A stretch of 64,000 nt of DNA from contig JAMLGR010000004.1 in assembly GCA_023957775.1 (NCBI GenBank), positions 62,001-126,000 of the forward strand, in the 5' to 3' direction. The notes under the pieces were generated by a model, which did no database searches, was not told the DNA's origin, and worked only from the letters and a program-made list of their open reading frames with translations. This DNA comes from Fimbriimonadaceae bacterium. Its GTDB lineage: Bacteria > Armatimonadota > Fimbriimonadia > Fimbriimonadales > Fimbriimonadaceae. A program made the position numbers and the translations under genes. Numbering within the stretch: the stretch's first letter is position 1; each line of letters opens with the position of its first letter. This document shows positions 19,123-27,977 of the stretch, piece by piece.

Positions 19123-22074
19123 CTAGAGTTGCGCTTCGAGCAACCCCTTCGCCGCCGCCAGGGCGGCGTCGAACATCGCGGGGTCCTTGCCGCCTGCGGT
19201 GGCGAAGTCGGGGCGTCCGCCTCCGCCCCCGCCGGCGAGCTTCGCGATTTCGCGCACGAGGTTGCCGGCGTGCGCGCCTTTCGCCTGCGCGTCCGGGCCG
19301 ACCTTGCACACGAAGGTGAGCTTGCCCTCCGCCGCGAGGCCGACGAGCACCACGCGCGCCGGCTTGCCCTCGGCGAGGCGGTCGGCGATCAGCGTCGCCT
19401 CCTTCATGTCCCCGTCGCGCAGACCTTGTACCGCCAGTTCCAGCTCGCCTACGGCCGAGATGTCGGCATCGGCGCCGGAGTCCACGGCCTGCGTGCGCAT
19501 GCGCTCGAGCCGCTTGCGCTCCTCGCGCAGCGTCTCCAGGGTCTTCTCGATCGCCGTTGGGAGTTCGCCGGGGGTCGTTCTCAGCAAAGCCGCCGCTTCG
19601 CGCAGCGTCTCGACCTGGCCGCGAACCCACTCGACGGACCCTTCGCCGGTAAGCGCCTCGATGCGCCGGACGCCGCTCGCGGCGGACGACTCGTTGAGGA
19701 TCTTGAAGAGCCCGATCTCGCTGGTCTGGTTGACGTGGCACCCGCCGCACAGCTCGAGGCTGAACTGCCCGACCTGCACCATCCGCACGCGGTCGCCGTA
19801 CTTCTCGCCGAACAGCGCCATCGCGCCGGCCTTTCTGGCCTCGTCCAGGGGCAGATCTTCGTGCACGGCGACCGGCGTCGCGGCCAGGATCGCCGCGTTG
19901 ACCATCTCCTCGACGCGGGCCACCTCATCGGGGGCCATCGCCTTGCCGTGGGTGAAATCGAAGCGCAGGTGGTCGGGTGCGACGAGCGAGCCAGCTTGCG
20001 TCACGTGTTTGCCTAGTGCAGCGCGCAGCGCCGCGTGAAGGAGGTGGGTCGCCGTGTGGTTGCGGCAGATGTTCCGCCTTCGGGCAAGGTCGACGGTAGC
20101 CCGCACGTCCTTGAAAAACACACCCGTGTCGAGCAGTTGGCGGATCGTGGGCGGGTCCATGCCGACCACGCTGGGACCTTCGAAGTCGGCGAGCTCGGCG
20201 TCGTTCCATATCAGGCCGCCGGCCTTCCACGTGTTGTCGACGTGGAAGGCGAAGCCCGGGCCGTCGATCCGCCCCGTGTCGCCCACTTGTCCCCCCGACT
20301 CCGCGTAGAACGGGGTTTCGGCGAGCGAGACTTGGAACCGACCCGTGGCCCGGTTCTCCTCGTCGAAGATCGGGCTGATCTGGACGAGGCGCGTGGTGTG
20401 GTCCGTGAAGCGGTAGCCGACGAAGCGGGACACGGGCAGCGCGTCGGAGGCGACCGAAAGGACCAGGGTGCCGCTGTGGCTGCCGTAGACCGTGTCCATC
20501 TCGCTCGCCCCGCGCGAGCGCTCCTGCGCTTCCTTGAGGGCCATCTCGTAGCCTTCGACGTCCACCTCGATCCCCGCTTCCGCGGCGAGTTCGACCGTGA
20601 CTTCGAGGGGGAATCCGTAGGTGTCGTAGAGTTTGAAGGCTCTTTCACCTTCTAGTTTGGGCAGTTCGGATTGAGCGTGTTCGATCTCATCCCAGCAGCC
20701 AGAGATGACTTGCAGGAACTCCTGATGATTGGTGATCTGATTGAGCCAACGGGTCTCCTTATGGAGGAGCATCTCATCGATTTCGCCTTCGCCAGAGCTA
20801 TCTAGATTGAGAAACGCACTGATCCCCGTCCTGAAGATCAAGTCTCTTGCGATGCTCGCAAGCTCTTTGAGGAGAGAATCGTAGCCCGCCACCAACGTGC
20901 GCCGGAACTGCGCCTCCTCGTTCTGCAGCGTCTCCACGATCACGTCCCGCAGATCGCCCAGCTCGTGGTAGTGGTCTCCCAGCGCCTCGACGACCCCCTC
21001 GTACACGAGGTGGAAGAAGGGCTTCTCGGCGCCCAGCGCGCGCTGGCCCTTCAGCACCGCGCGGCGGATGAGGCGGCGCAGCACGTAGCCCCGGCCCGTG
21101 TTGCCGGGGAGAATCCCGTCGGCGATGCAGAACACCGCGGTGCGGATGTGGTCGGCGATGATCCTTGCCGCCCGATCACGCCCTTCATCCGCGCCGTACG
21201 CGTAGCCGGTCGCCCGCTCGAGCGCCGCGAACACGGGTTGGAACAGGTCCGTGTCGTACACGCTCTGGAACCCGCCCAGGACCGTCGCCGTGCGCTCGAG
21301 GCCCATTCCGGTGTCGACGCTCTGGAACGGCAACGGGTCCAGTCCGGCCTTTTCGTAGCCGCTCGCCGGGCGCTCGGGATCGCGCAGCGTGCCCTTCCAT
21401 TCGAACTGGATGAACACGTCGTTCCAGATCTCGAGCCACTTGCCGGCGGCCTCGTCGCGCAGGTAATCCTCGCGGGTGTAAGGCCCGCTGGGAGGTGGCT
21501 CCTTCGCGGTCCAGTAGAACATCTCGGAGTTCGGGCCGCAGGGACCAGGAGGACCGTTCGAGAACGCGCCCGCAGGCCAGTAGTTCGTCTCCTCGCCGAG
21601 TCGGAAGATGCGGTGCTCGGGTTCAAAACCTGCCGCCCTCACGTGCTCCGACCAGAGCGCGAACGCCTCGTCGTCGTCCTCGAACACCGTGAACGAGAGT
21701 CGCGCGGGGTCCAGCCCGAGCCACTCCTTCGAGGTCATGAACTCCCACGAATAAGCGATGGCGTCCTTCTTGAAGTAGTCGCCGAACGAGAAGTTGCCCA
21801 GCATCTCGAAGAACGTGAGGTGGGTGAGGTCCCCCACGCTCTCGATGTCTCCGGTGCGGACGCACTTCTGCGAGTTCGTGAGCCTCGGGTGAGGGGGCGT
21901 CGCGGCCCCTCGGAAGAACGGCTTGAACTGCACCATCCCGGCGCCGTTGAACAGCAGCGATTCGTCGAGCTTGCCGGTCACGTCGTAGGGCACCAGCGAA
22001 CCCGAGGGGTACCGTTGATGGCCCTTCGTTTCGAAGAAGGCGAGGTATTTCTGGCGCAGTTCGCGTGCGGTCAT
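19123..22074 (-). CDS. alaS: Alanyl-tRNA synthetase
   Basis: 983 residues, longer than the usual 870-900. The class II catalytic core includes GSLVPYDV, FFEMLGNFSFGDYFK and GMGLERTA. The editing domain has the zinc-binding NHTATHLLHAALR and ELCGGCHV motifs, and a C-terminal DHHA1/C-Ala domain ends the protein (AGGGGGGRPDFATAGGKDP). It charges tRNA-Ala. Odd feature: about 65-75 extra residues (about 402-473) between the tRNA-recognition helices and KLYDTYGFPLEV, encoded by DNA of about 50 percent GC. The start at 22074 is set by homology; the open frame upstream only translates a repeat array. Confidence 0.97.
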   Translation of the reverse strand: MTARELRQKYLAFFETKGHQRYPSGSLVPYDVTGKLDESLLFNGAGMVQFKPFFRGAATPPHPRLTNSQKCVRTGDIESVGDLTHLTFFEMLGNFSFGDYFKKDAIAYSWEFMTSKEWLGLDPARLSFTVFEDDDEAFALWSEHVRAAGFEPEHRIFRLGEETNYWPAGAFSNGPPGPCGPNSEMFYWTAKEPPPSGPYTREDYLRDEAAGKWLEIWNDVFIQFEWKGTLRDPERPASGYEKAGLDPLPFQSVDTGMGLERTATVLGGFQSVYDTDLFQPVFAALERATGYAYGADEGRDRAARIIADHIRTAVFCIADGILPGNTGRGYVLRRLIRRAVLKGQRALGAEKPFFHLVYEGVVEALGDHYHELGDLRDVIVETLQNEEAQFRRTLVAGYDSLLKELASIARDLIFRTGISAFLNLDSSGEGEIDEMLLHKETRWLNQITNHQEFLQVISGCWDEIEHAQSELPKLEGERAFKLYDTYGFPLEVTVELAAEAGIEVDVEGYEMALKEAQERSRGASEMDTVYGSHSGTLVLSVASDALPVSRFVGYRFTDHTTRLVQISPIFDEENRATGRFQVSLAETPFYAESGGQVGDTGRIDGPGFAFHVDNTWKAGGLIWNDAELADFEGPSVVGMDPPTIRQLLDTGVFFKDVRATVDLARRRNICRNHTATHLLHAALRAALGKHVTQAGSLVAPDHLRFDFTHGKAMAPDEVARVEEMVNAAILAATPVAVHEDLPLDEARKAGAMALFGEKYGDRVRMVQVGQFSLELCGGCHVNQTSEIGLFKILNESSAASGVRRIEALTGEGSVEWVRGQVETLREAAALLRTTPGELPTAIEKTLETLREERKRLERMRTQAVDSGADADISAVGELELAVQGLRDGDMKEATLIADRLAEGKPARVVLVGLAAEGKLTFVCKVGPDAQAKGAHAGNLVREIAKLAGGGGGGRPDFATAGGKDPAMFDAALAAAKGLLEAQL
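20641..20880 (-). other. Low-GC in-frame insertion within alaS
   Basis: By my count this 240-bp stretch is about 50 percent GC, against about 60 percent and 67 percent in the 60 bp on either side. It encodes helical, charged residues (ARDLIFRTGISAFLNLD, WLNQITNHQEFLQVISG) absent from typical AlaRS at this place, where a short linker leads to EGERAFKLYDTYGFP. No intein or terminal repeat signals are seen. Confidence 0.65.
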
Positions 22075-22095
22075 TCGAAGGGGAAGGATACCGGG

Positions 22096-22140
22096 CGTGG
22101 TTCGTGGTTCGTGGTTTGTGGTTCGTGGTTTGTGGTTCCG
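22096..22140 (-). repeat. GGTTTGTGG-type heptamer array before alaS
   Basis: Six units alternating between TGGTTCG and TGGTTTG in the 5' leader of alaS; same family as the arrays before priA, folE2 and tmk, but in minus orientation, that is, in the same orientation relative to the gene. Confidence 0.85.
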
Positions 22141-22185
22141 CCTTCGTTCCACTACGGCGGATCTTCGATGGTTTTTTGGGGCCGC

Positions 22186-22881
22186 CTACTTGACGCCGAT
22201 GTAGAGACCTCGGCCCATGAGGCCCTGTTCGTCGAAGGAGACCTTCAGACCCGCTCCCTCGAACGCCGCGATGTACTCCTCGTGGGAATGGAGGGTCGTG
22301 TCGTGCGTCTCCACCAGGTGCTCTACGCCCGTTGGCTCTCCGACGAGGTAGTGGAACTCGAACCGCACGCGCCGTCCGTCGCGCACGCTGCTGCTCATGC
22401 GGCAGATCTTCAGCTCCGGCTCGTCCACCAGAAGCGCGTGGACGTGGCCCTCGCGGTAGTCGCCCGGAAAGAGCCAGGGCTCGACCATCACCACCCCGCC
22501 GGGCCGGGTGTGGCGTGCGAAGCACTCCAGCGCGGCGTTCAAGGACTCGGCGGAGGGAAGGTAGCCCACCGCGCTGAACAGGCACGTCACGGCATCGAAG
22601 GTCCTCCCGAGGTCGAACGCCGACATGTCGCCCTCGTGGAGCGGCACGCCCGGCAGGCGCCGGCGCGCCACCTTGAGAAGCCCGGGGTCGAGGTCCACGC
22701 CCTCGACCTTGAACCGCTCGGCGAGATGCTGCAGGTGAAGGCCCGTACCGCACGCCACGTCGAGCAGCGAGCCCCCGGTCACCCCATGCGCGGCCAGCAA
22801 CTCGAGCACACGCGCAGACTCCGCCGCGTAATCCTTGAATGCGTAGATACGGTCGTAGTGTTGGGCGGTCTTGGAGAACAT
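22186..22881 (-). CDS. Class I SAM-dependent methyltransferase
   Basis: 231 residues. Motif I is LLDVACGTGLHLQHLAERF, the acidic loop of strand 2 is VEGVDLDPGLL, then GDMSAFDLGRTFDAVTCLFSAVGYL and RPGGVVMVEPWLFPGDY. It belongs to the methyltransferase-25-like group; the substrate is unknown. The ATG at 22881 starts MFSKTAQHYDRIYAFKDY, typical for the family. It lies between two repeat arrays and does not look like part of an operon. Confidence 0.88.
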   Translation of the reverse strand: MFSKTAQHYDRIYAFKDYAAESARVLELLAAHGVTGGSLLDVACGTGLHLQHLAERFKVEGVDLDPGLLKVARRRLPGVPLHEGDMSAFDLGRTFDAVTCLFSAVGYLPSAESLNAALECFARHTRPGGVVMVEPWLFPGDYREGHVHALLVDEPELKICRMSSSVRDGRRVRFEFHYLVGEPTGVEHLVETHDTTLHSHEEYIAAFEGAGLKVSFDEQGLMGRGLYIGVK

Positions 22882-22883
22882 TG

Positions 22884-22992
22884 TGGTTCTTGGTCCTTCG
22901 TCCTTCGTCCTTGGGGCTTGGGCCTTAGGCCTTGGGCCTTGGGCCTTGGGGTCCTTGCGTCTTTGCGTCCTTGGCGTCCCTTGCGTGAAACC
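22884..22992 (-). repeat. Mixed CCTTGGT and GCGTCTTT repeat arrays
   Basis: The gap between folE2 and the methyltransferase holds about ten units of CCTTGGx/CCTTCGT type (22884-22962) and then GCGTC-TTTGCGTC type repeats (22963-22992). The second part matches the inverted repeats around the GxxExxY gene at 60.9-61.4 kb. Confidence 0.85.
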
Positions 22993-23787
22993 CTAACGCT
23001 TGTTACGCTCCAACTTCGCGTAGGCGTTGTGCGCGTGGATCGACTCGAAGTTCTCCACCTCGATCTCGAACCAGGTGATCCGCTGCTCCTGCTCGAACGA
23101 GAGCGCCACCTCGCGCACCATGTCCTCCACAAACCTTGGCGTGTCGTATGCCTTCTCGGTCACCCACTTCTCGTCGGGGCGCTTGAGCACGGGGTAGAGG
23201 TCGCACGAGGCGCATGCTTCGATCGCGTCGATCAGTTCCTCAAGCCACAACTCGCCCTCGAAACGCACCCGTGCCGTGACCAGGCCCCGTTGGTTGTGCG
23301 CGCCTCTGGCGCTGATCTCTTTCGAGCAAGGGCACAGGGTCGTGACCGGCACCTGGACTTCGATCACAAAATCCTCGACGGCGCCTCCCGTGGCGTAGAA
23401 AGCGCACTCGTAGCCCATCATCGCCTCTTTCCCGGTCACCGGCGCGGCTTTCTTGCGGAAGTATTTGAAGCGCACGTCCAAGTGCGCCGTGTCGGCGTTC
23501 AGCCGCTCCCGCAGGGTGGCGAGAATCGTCCCGATGCTCTCGACGCCCACCTCTTCGCGATGGTCGCTGAGCACCTCGAGGAACCGGCTCATGTGCGTGC
23601 CTTTGAACTGGTGGGGAAGGTCCACGGTGAGGCTGAACACGCCGATGGTGTGCTGCAGGCCCCGCGCCCGATCGAGCAGCGCCATCGGGTACTCCACGTT
23701 GCGGACGCCGACGCGGTCGATGGGGATGTTGCGCACATCGGGGCTGGACTGGATGTCTGCCAGTGGCTGTTTGGGTTCGTTGCTCAT
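22993..23787 (-). CDS. folE2: GTP cyclohydrolase FolE2 (type IB)
   Basis: 264 residues matching the FolE2/GCYH-IB family: DVQ-like start IQSSPDVRNIPIDRVGVRNVEYP, the FSLTVDLPHQFKGTHMSRF segment, the catalytic Cys in TTLCPCSKEIS and the HNQRG motif, and ENFESIHAHNAYAKLER near the C-terminus. It makes 7,8-dihydroneopterin triphosphate from GTP for folate or queuosine-type pathways and can use metals other than zinc. The ATG at 23787 begins MSNEPKQPLADIQ; the upstream open frame is repeat sequence. Monocistronic. Confidence 0.95.
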   Translation of the reverse strand: MSNEPKQPLADIQSSPDVRNIPIDRVGVRNVEYPMALLDRARGLQHTIGVFSLTVDLPHQFKGTHMSRFLEVLSDHREEVGVESIGTILATLRERLNADTAHLDVRFKYFRKKAAPVTGKEAMMGYECAFYATGGAVEDFVIEVQVPVTTLCPCSKEISARGAHNQRGLVTARVRFEGELWLEELIDAIEACASCDLYPVLKRPDEKWVTEKAYDTPRFVEDMVREVALSFEQEQRITWFEIEVENFESIHAHNAYAKLERNKR

Positions 23788-23807
23788 CGCGAACCCGATT
23801 GTGGCAT

Positions 23808-23840
23808 TCGTGGTTTGTGGTTTGTGGTTTGTGGTTTGCG
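23808..23840. repeat. TGGTTTG heptamer array between folE2 and the zinc-ribbon gene
   Basis: Four tandem 7-nt units (TTTGTGG type). The array lies in the divergent gap, immediately before the -10-like TACCAT of the zinc-ribbon gene. Confidence 0.85.
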
Positions 23841-23847
23841 AGTCGTG

Positions 23848-23853
23848 TACCAT
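23848..23853 (+). promoter_or_regulatory. -10-like TACCAT before the zinc-ribbon gene
   Basis: TACCAT lies 6 nt before a GTG at 23860, the spacing seen in the other leaderless candidates. This supports the upstream GTG as the start. Confidence 0.45.
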
Positions 23854-23859
23854 CGAAGC

Positions 23860-24237
23860 GTGCACCAAGGGTTGGGTGCGCTTGGAGGCGTCGTGTATTG
23901 CCCACAGTGCAGGTCCGAGTTCGTTCCCGGCGTAATCACCTGTCCGGAGTGCGACGTACCGCTCGTCGACGCACTTGAGCCACTTCCCGAAGAGCCGCGG
24001 CCCAAGAAACTCGTGCCGCTCGTGGTCACCTACAACCCGGGCGACGCGGCGATTGTGAGCGCGTTCCTCGAGTCGCGCGACATCGAGTACTACCTTAGGA
24101 ACGACGTCGTGGACCGGATGTATCTGCAGCTCTCGCCCATCGAGGTGATGGTGAACGAGGACGACCTCGCCGCCGGCATGGAGGCGCTCAAGGACCTCGA
24201 CCCGAGGTTCACCAAGGATTGGGAGAAAGAGGAGTAA
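23860..24237 (+). CDS. Zinc-ribbon protein with DUF2007-like domain
   Basis: 125 residues from the GTG at 23860, or 114 from the GTG at 23893, which has GGAGG nearby. A rubredoxin-like zinc ribbon (CPQCRSEFVPGVITCPEC) is followed by a small alpha/beta domain (LVVTYNPGDAAIVSAFLESRDIEYYL and VMVNEDDLAAGMEALKDL) like the DUF2007 putative signal-transducing proteins, which resemble a GlnB-type ferredoxin fold. The function is unknown. It is convergent with glcF, with only 3 bp between stops. Confidence 0.7.
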   Translation: MHQGLGALGGVVYCPQCRSEFVPGVITCPECDVPLVDALEPLPEEPRPKKLVPLVVTYNPGDAAIVSAFLESRDIEYYLRNDVVDRMYLQLSPIEVMVNEDDLAAGMEALKDLDPRFTKDWEKEE

Positions 24238-24240
24238 GGG

Positions 24241-25578
24241 TCACTCGTCGGGCATGCCTGAGAACGCGGCTTCCAGCAACTCCAAGGTATGCATTACCCG
24301 CACCTTCCGCCCCCTTTCGCGGGCTCCCTGGGCAATCCACGCGTGGCAGCCGGGATTGCCGCTCACGACGATGGACGCGCCTGTCGCCTCGATGAACTCC
24401 ATCTTGCGCTCGAGCAGCTCGCGCGCCAGCGCCGGCTGGGTCACGTTGTAGACTCCCGCGCTGCCGCAGCAGCGATCGGATTCGCCCAACTCCTCGAGCG
24501 AAACGCCGGGGATCGCTTCGAGCAGCGCTCGGGGCGGATGGCGCACGCCCTGCCCGTGGGCGAGGTGGCACGCGTCGTGGTACGTCACGCGAAGCCCGTC
24601 GCGATTCGAGTCCGCCGAACTCCACCTCGGCTGGGCACCGCGCAAGACCTGGGCCAGGCCTTCTCGCAGCAGGAACTCGGTCGCGTCGAACGTCCGCCTC
24701 CCAAAGCCGTCGAATCCAGGATCGCCGGTCTGCTCCGCGCGCTTCAGATACTGCCGGAATGGCCCCTCCACCGGTTTCGTCAAATCCGGCTCGAGGTGGC
24801 CGCCCACCGCGTGTCCCGCCACGGTTCCCAGCTCTTTCAAGAAGCTCCCGCACCCCGCCGCGTTCACGATGACCGGCAACTCCTTCGGCATGTTCTGCAT
24901 GAGGAGCGTCGCCATGTCGAGGGCCCTGCCCAAGAAGCCCCCGTGCACGTGCAGGGCGCCGCAGCAACCGGCCTTGGGGGCCGGCTCGACCTCGTACCCG
25001 ACGCGGCGCAGGAGCCGGCGCGTGGCCTCGTGCACCCGGGGATAGAGCACGCGCATGGCGCACCCTTCCAGCAGGTACACCCGCCCCTTCACCGGGGGAA
25101 GCCCCGCGGCTTCCAGTTTCGGCCAGTCGCCGGTCGGCTGCGCTTGTGGCAGGTCCGCCTCGGGGGCCTCGCCCGAAAGCAGGCGACTCACCCAATGCGG
25201 CATGCGCCGTCCGCCGAACACGCGGCCGAGCAGCAGCTGCACGCGCAGCAGGGTCGGGTTGGCGACCGTATCGACCAGGGCCGCCTGCACGCGGCGCGGG
25301 TGCGAGGTCTCCAGCCGATGACGCGCGAGTTCGAGGATCTGGCCGTACTGGACGCCGCTCGGGCACGCGGTTTCGCAAGCCCGGCATCCCAGGCACGTGT
25401 CGAGGTGCTTCCGGACCCCGTCGTCCCAAGGCAGCGCCCCCTCGTCGGCGCTCCGCGCGAGGTAGATGCGGCCCCGGGGGGACTCCGTTTCGCGCCCCGT
25501 GAGCACGAATGTGGGACACGCCTCCAGACAGAACCCGCAGCGGATGCAGTGGGTGGTCAGTTCCGAAAGCTCGCTCAC
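24241..25578 (-). CDS. glcF: Glycolate oxidase iron-sulfur subunit
   Basis: 445 residues. Two 4Fe-4S motifs at the N-terminus (CIRCGFCLEACP and CLGCRACETACPSG) and two CCG-type heterodisulfide-reductase motifs (AGCCGALHVHGG and SDRCCGSAG, plus AAGCGSFLKELG and ACHLAHGQG). With GlcD and GlcE it oxidises glycolate to glyoxylate and passes electrons to the quinone pool. The GTG start at 25578 overlaps the glcE stop as GTGA. It is the last gene of glcD-glcE-glcF. Confidence 0.93.
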   Translation of the reverse strand: MSELSELTTHCIRCGFCLEACPTFVLTGRETESPRGRIYLARSADEGALPWDDGVRKHLDTCLGCRACETACPSGVQYGQILELARHRLETSHPRRVQAALVDTVANPTLLRVQLLLGRVFGGRRMPHWVSRLLSGEAPEADLPQAQPTGDWPKLEAAGLPPVKGRVYLLEGCAMRVLYPRVHEATRRLLRRVGYEVEPAPKAGCCGALHVHGGFLGRALDMATLLMQNMPKELPVIVNAAGCGSFLKELGTVAGHAVGGHLEPDLTKPVEGPFRQYLKRAEQTGDPGFDGFGRRTFDATEFLLREGLAQVLRGAQPRWSSADSNRDGLRVTYHDACHLAHGQGVRHPPRALLEAIPGVSLEELGESDRCCGSAGVYNVTQPALARELLERKMEFIEATGASIVVSGNPGCHAWIAQGARERGRKVRVMHTLELLEAAFSGMPDE

Positions 25579-26405
25579 CACGCCCCCATCGCGCCGGGGT
25601 TCAGGCGCGCATCCGGATCGAAGATCGACTTGGCGCGGCGCATCCACTCGCGCATCGGTCCTTCGGGAAGGGGCTCCCTGCCCGGAGCAAGCACCCAATC
25701 CTCCGCGAACCTGGGCAGCGCCGATCCCGCCCACAGCGTGCTACTGGCCTCGTCGGCGCGGTGCGGGACGTCCCGCGCCGCATGGCACAGGCCGGCGAAG
25801 TCCGCACGCAACGTCCGTTGGATCCACGCGTGCTCCAAGGCGATCGCCCCCTCGCCCGTCAGCGCCGGCGCCGGGAGCGCCCGCAGGGGGAATGTGCGCA
25901 GCACGACCTCGGCGATCACACCGAGCGTCCCCCGCGCGCCGATCATGAGCTTCTGCACGTCGTAGCCCGCCACGTTCTTTACGACGTGGGACCCGCACTT
26001 GGCGATCGTCCCGTCGGGCCGCACGACGGTCAGCCCGAGCACCCAATCCCGGACCCCGCCGCACGGACCCTGGAGCGCGTGCGGCAGATTCATCGCCACC
26101 AGGCCCCCGACCGTTCCCGGCAACCCCGCGGGAAGGGGGCCGACCTCGTCCCCGGCGGGCATGGGCAGGCACTGGCCCTGGGTGCGCAGCTCGTCCTGAA
26201 GGTCCTCGATCGGGGTGCCCGGACGGACGACGACGACCTGGTCGTTCGGCGACCACTCGACGAGACCCCGAAGCGCCAACGTGGAGATTGGCGAAGCGTC
26301 GTTGTCCAGACACAGGGCCGCCTTGGTGCCCCGTCCGTGGATCCGCCAGGGTCCGCCGCTTCGGACGACTTCCGCGAGGAGTTCGAGGGTGTCCGGACTT
26401 ACCAT
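25575..26405 (-). CDS. glcE: Glycolate oxidase FAD-binding subunit
   Basis: 276 residues, with a half-size FAD-binding domain of the vanillyl-alcohol-oxidase fold: VVVVRPGTPIEDLQDELRTQG, AGLPGTVGGLVAMNLPHALQG, GLTVVRPDGTIAKCGSHVVKNVAGYDVQKL. This length and the order between GlcD and GlcF fit GlcE. The ATG at 26405 overlaps the glcD stop by 7 bp. It acts in the same membrane-associated complex. Confidence 0.9.
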   Translation of the reverse strand: MVSPDTLELLAEVVRSGGPWRIHGRGTKAALCLDNDASPISTLALRGLVEWSPNDQVVVVRPGTPIEDLQDELRTQGQCLPMPAGDEVGPLPAGLPGTVGGLVAMNLPHALQGPCGGVRDWVLGLTVVRPDGTIAKCGSHVVKNVAGYDVQKLMIGARGTLGVIAEVVLRTFPLRALPAPALTGEGAIALEHAWIQRTLRADFAGLCHAARDVPHRADEASSTLWAGSALPRFAEDWVLAPGREPLPEGPMREWMRRAKSIFDPDARLNPGAMGAW

Positions 26406-27844
26406 CCCACCCCCCGCCATCGCTTGCGGTGCTCGATGCAGCCCTTCTGGTTCGGCAACACCTTGCACGGGTTGCACAGCCGGCCGTCGGTGAAGATGGC
26501 CTTCACGTCGGCCTGAAGCCGCAGGTCCTCCTCGCTGAACATCAGCGCCATGAGGTCGAGCTTCTCCACGCCGATGCCGTGCTCGCCGCTCACCGACCCT
26601 CCCAGGGCGATGCACCGCTTCATCAGCTCTTCGCCCGCGGCCACCACGGCTTCGACCTGTTTGGGATCGCGATCATCGAAATAGAAGCACGGGTGGATGT
26701 TGCCGTCGCCCGCGTGGAAGATGTTCGCGACCCCGACGCCGTAGCGCGAAGCGGTTTCGTAGACGGCCTCGAGCATCTCCGGAAGCTTGGAGCGCGGGAT
26801 GACCCCGTCGTGAGTGACGATGCTCGGGGCGAGCCGACCCATCGCGCCGATCCCCTTCTTCCGCGCGATCCAGAGGCGCTGGCGCTCCTGCTCGTTCTGG
26901 GCGATCGCCACGTCCAACGCCCCGTTTTCGCGGCAGATCGCTTCGGCCGCCGCCATCTCGAGCGACGCATCGTCGGGGGCGCCGTCGCACTCGATGAGCA
27001 GCAGCGCCTGCGCGCCTTCGGGATAGCTCAGGGCGAACGTCTGGGACACCGCGCGCAGCACCCCGTGGTCCATGAACTCGAGCGCGGCGGGCACGACGCC
27101 CTGCGCGATGATCTGCGCCACCGTCTCCGTTGCGGCCCTCACCGAGGGGAAAGAGGCCAGCGCCGTCTCGACGTGGGCCGGAACGGGTGTGAGCCGGACC
27201 CATGCCTCGGTGACAACGCCCAGAGTCCCTTCCGCCCCTACGACCACGCCGACGAGGTCGTAGCCAGGGGCACCTGGGACCCTCCCACCCACTTCGAGCA
27301 CGTCGCCCTCGGGGGTCACGAGGGTGACCGCCAGCACGTGCTGCACGGTGACTCCGTACTTGAGCGTGTGCGGCCCTCCGGAGTTCTCCCCGATGTTGCC
27401 GCCGAGGGTCGAGACCGATTGGCTCGAAGGATCGGGCGCGAAGTGCAATCGGTCCTCCGCCACGGCCGCCGAGAGGTGGGCGTTCACCGCGCCCGCCTGG
27501 GCCTTCAGGCACCGGTTCGGCACATCGATGTCGAGAATGCGCCGCATGCGCTTGGTGGAAATCACCACGCCGCCCAGCGCCGGAAGGGTCCCCCCGCTAA
27601 GCCCTGTGCCCGCGCCGCGCGCCGTGAAGGGCACGTCGTGCGCCGCGCACCAGCGGATCACAGCTTGGACCTCCTCGGTGCTTTCGGGCAGCACGACGGC
27701 GGTGGGCTTGGAGCGGTCCACCGTGTACGCGTCGCAGTCGTAGGCGCGCCGCGCGGCGCCGGTGGCCAGCACGCGCTCTTCGCCCAGCAACGCGCGCATC
27801 TCGCGCACGAGCAGATCTTCGTCGAAGGCAGAAGGGGCAGACAC
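26399..27844 (-). CDS. glcD: Glycolate oxidase subunit GlcD (FAD-linked)
   Basis: 481 residues: FAD-binding-4 domain (VLPESTEEVQAVIRWCAAHD, GAGTGLSGGTLP, STLGGNIGENSGGPHTLKYG) and FAD-linked oxidase C domain (HAGDGNIHPCFYFD and SGEHGIGVEKLDLM). It is the catalytic subunit; some homologues use D-lactate. The GTG at 27844 is the only plausible start, 8 nt after a -10-like TACACT. First gene of glcDEF. Photorespiration-like glycolate or two-carbon metabolism is the likely context. Confidence 0.94.
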   Translation of the reverse strand: MSAPSAFDEDLLVREMRALLGEERVLATGAARRAYDCDAYTVDRSKPTAVVLPESTEEVQAVIRWCAAHDVPFTARGAGTGLSGGTLPALGGVVISTKRMRRILDIDVPNRCLKAQAGAVNAHLSAAVAEDRLHFAPDPSSQSVSTLGGNIGENSGGPHTLKYGVTVQHVLAVTLVTPEGDVLEVGGRVPGAPGYDLVGVVVGAEGTLGVVTEAWVRLTPVPAHVETALASFPSVRAATETVAQIIAQGVVPAALEFMDHGVLRAVSQTFALSYPEGAQALLLIECDGAPDDASLEMAAAEAICRENGALDVAIAQNEQERQRLWIARKKGIGAMGRLAPSIVTHDGVIPRSKLPEMLEAVYETASRYGVGVANIFHAGDGNIHPCFYFDDRDPKQVEAVVAAGEELMKRCIALGGSVSGEHGIGVEKLDLMALMFSEEDLRLQADVKAIFTDGRLCNPCKVLPNQKGCIEHRKRWRGVGW

Positions 27845-27852
27845 CTGATGGG

Positions 27853-27858
27853 AGTGTA
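27853..27858 (-). promoter_or_regulatory. -10-like TACACT before glcD
   Basis: On the minus strand TACACT lies 8 nt before the GTG at 27844, with no clear ribosome binding site between. Candidate leaderless promoter of glcDEF. Confidence 0.5.
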
Positions 27859-27864
27859 GCTCTC

Positions 27865-27962
27865 GGGGACGGGAATCGGGGGACGGGAATCGGGAATCGG
27901 GAATCGGGAATCGGGCGGCCAAACCACAAACCACCAACCACCAACCACCAACCACAAACCAT
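27865..27962. repeat. Two adjacent heptamer arrays between glcD and tmk
   Basis: 27865-27918 holds CGGGAAT-type units, the reverse complement of the array inside mutS. 27921-27962 holds ACCACAA/ACCACCA-type units. Both families are found elsewhere in intergenic gaps of the window. Confidence 0.88.
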
Positions 27963-27965
27963 AGG

Positions 27966-27971
27966 TACCCT
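27966..27971 (+). promoter_or_regulatory. -10-like TACCCT before tmk
   Basis: TACCCT lies 6 nt before the GTG start of tmk, directly after the heptamer arrays. Confidence 0.4.
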
Positions 27972-27977
27972 TGCGTC

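Noticed and set aside
20641-20880. Intein in alaS
   Set aside because: Too short, no N-terminal Cys/Ser splice block and no C-terminal HN motif; treated as a low-GC insertion.
22884-22992. CRISPR array
   Set aside because: Direct tandem heptamers with no unique spacers of regular length; no cas genes anywhere in the window.
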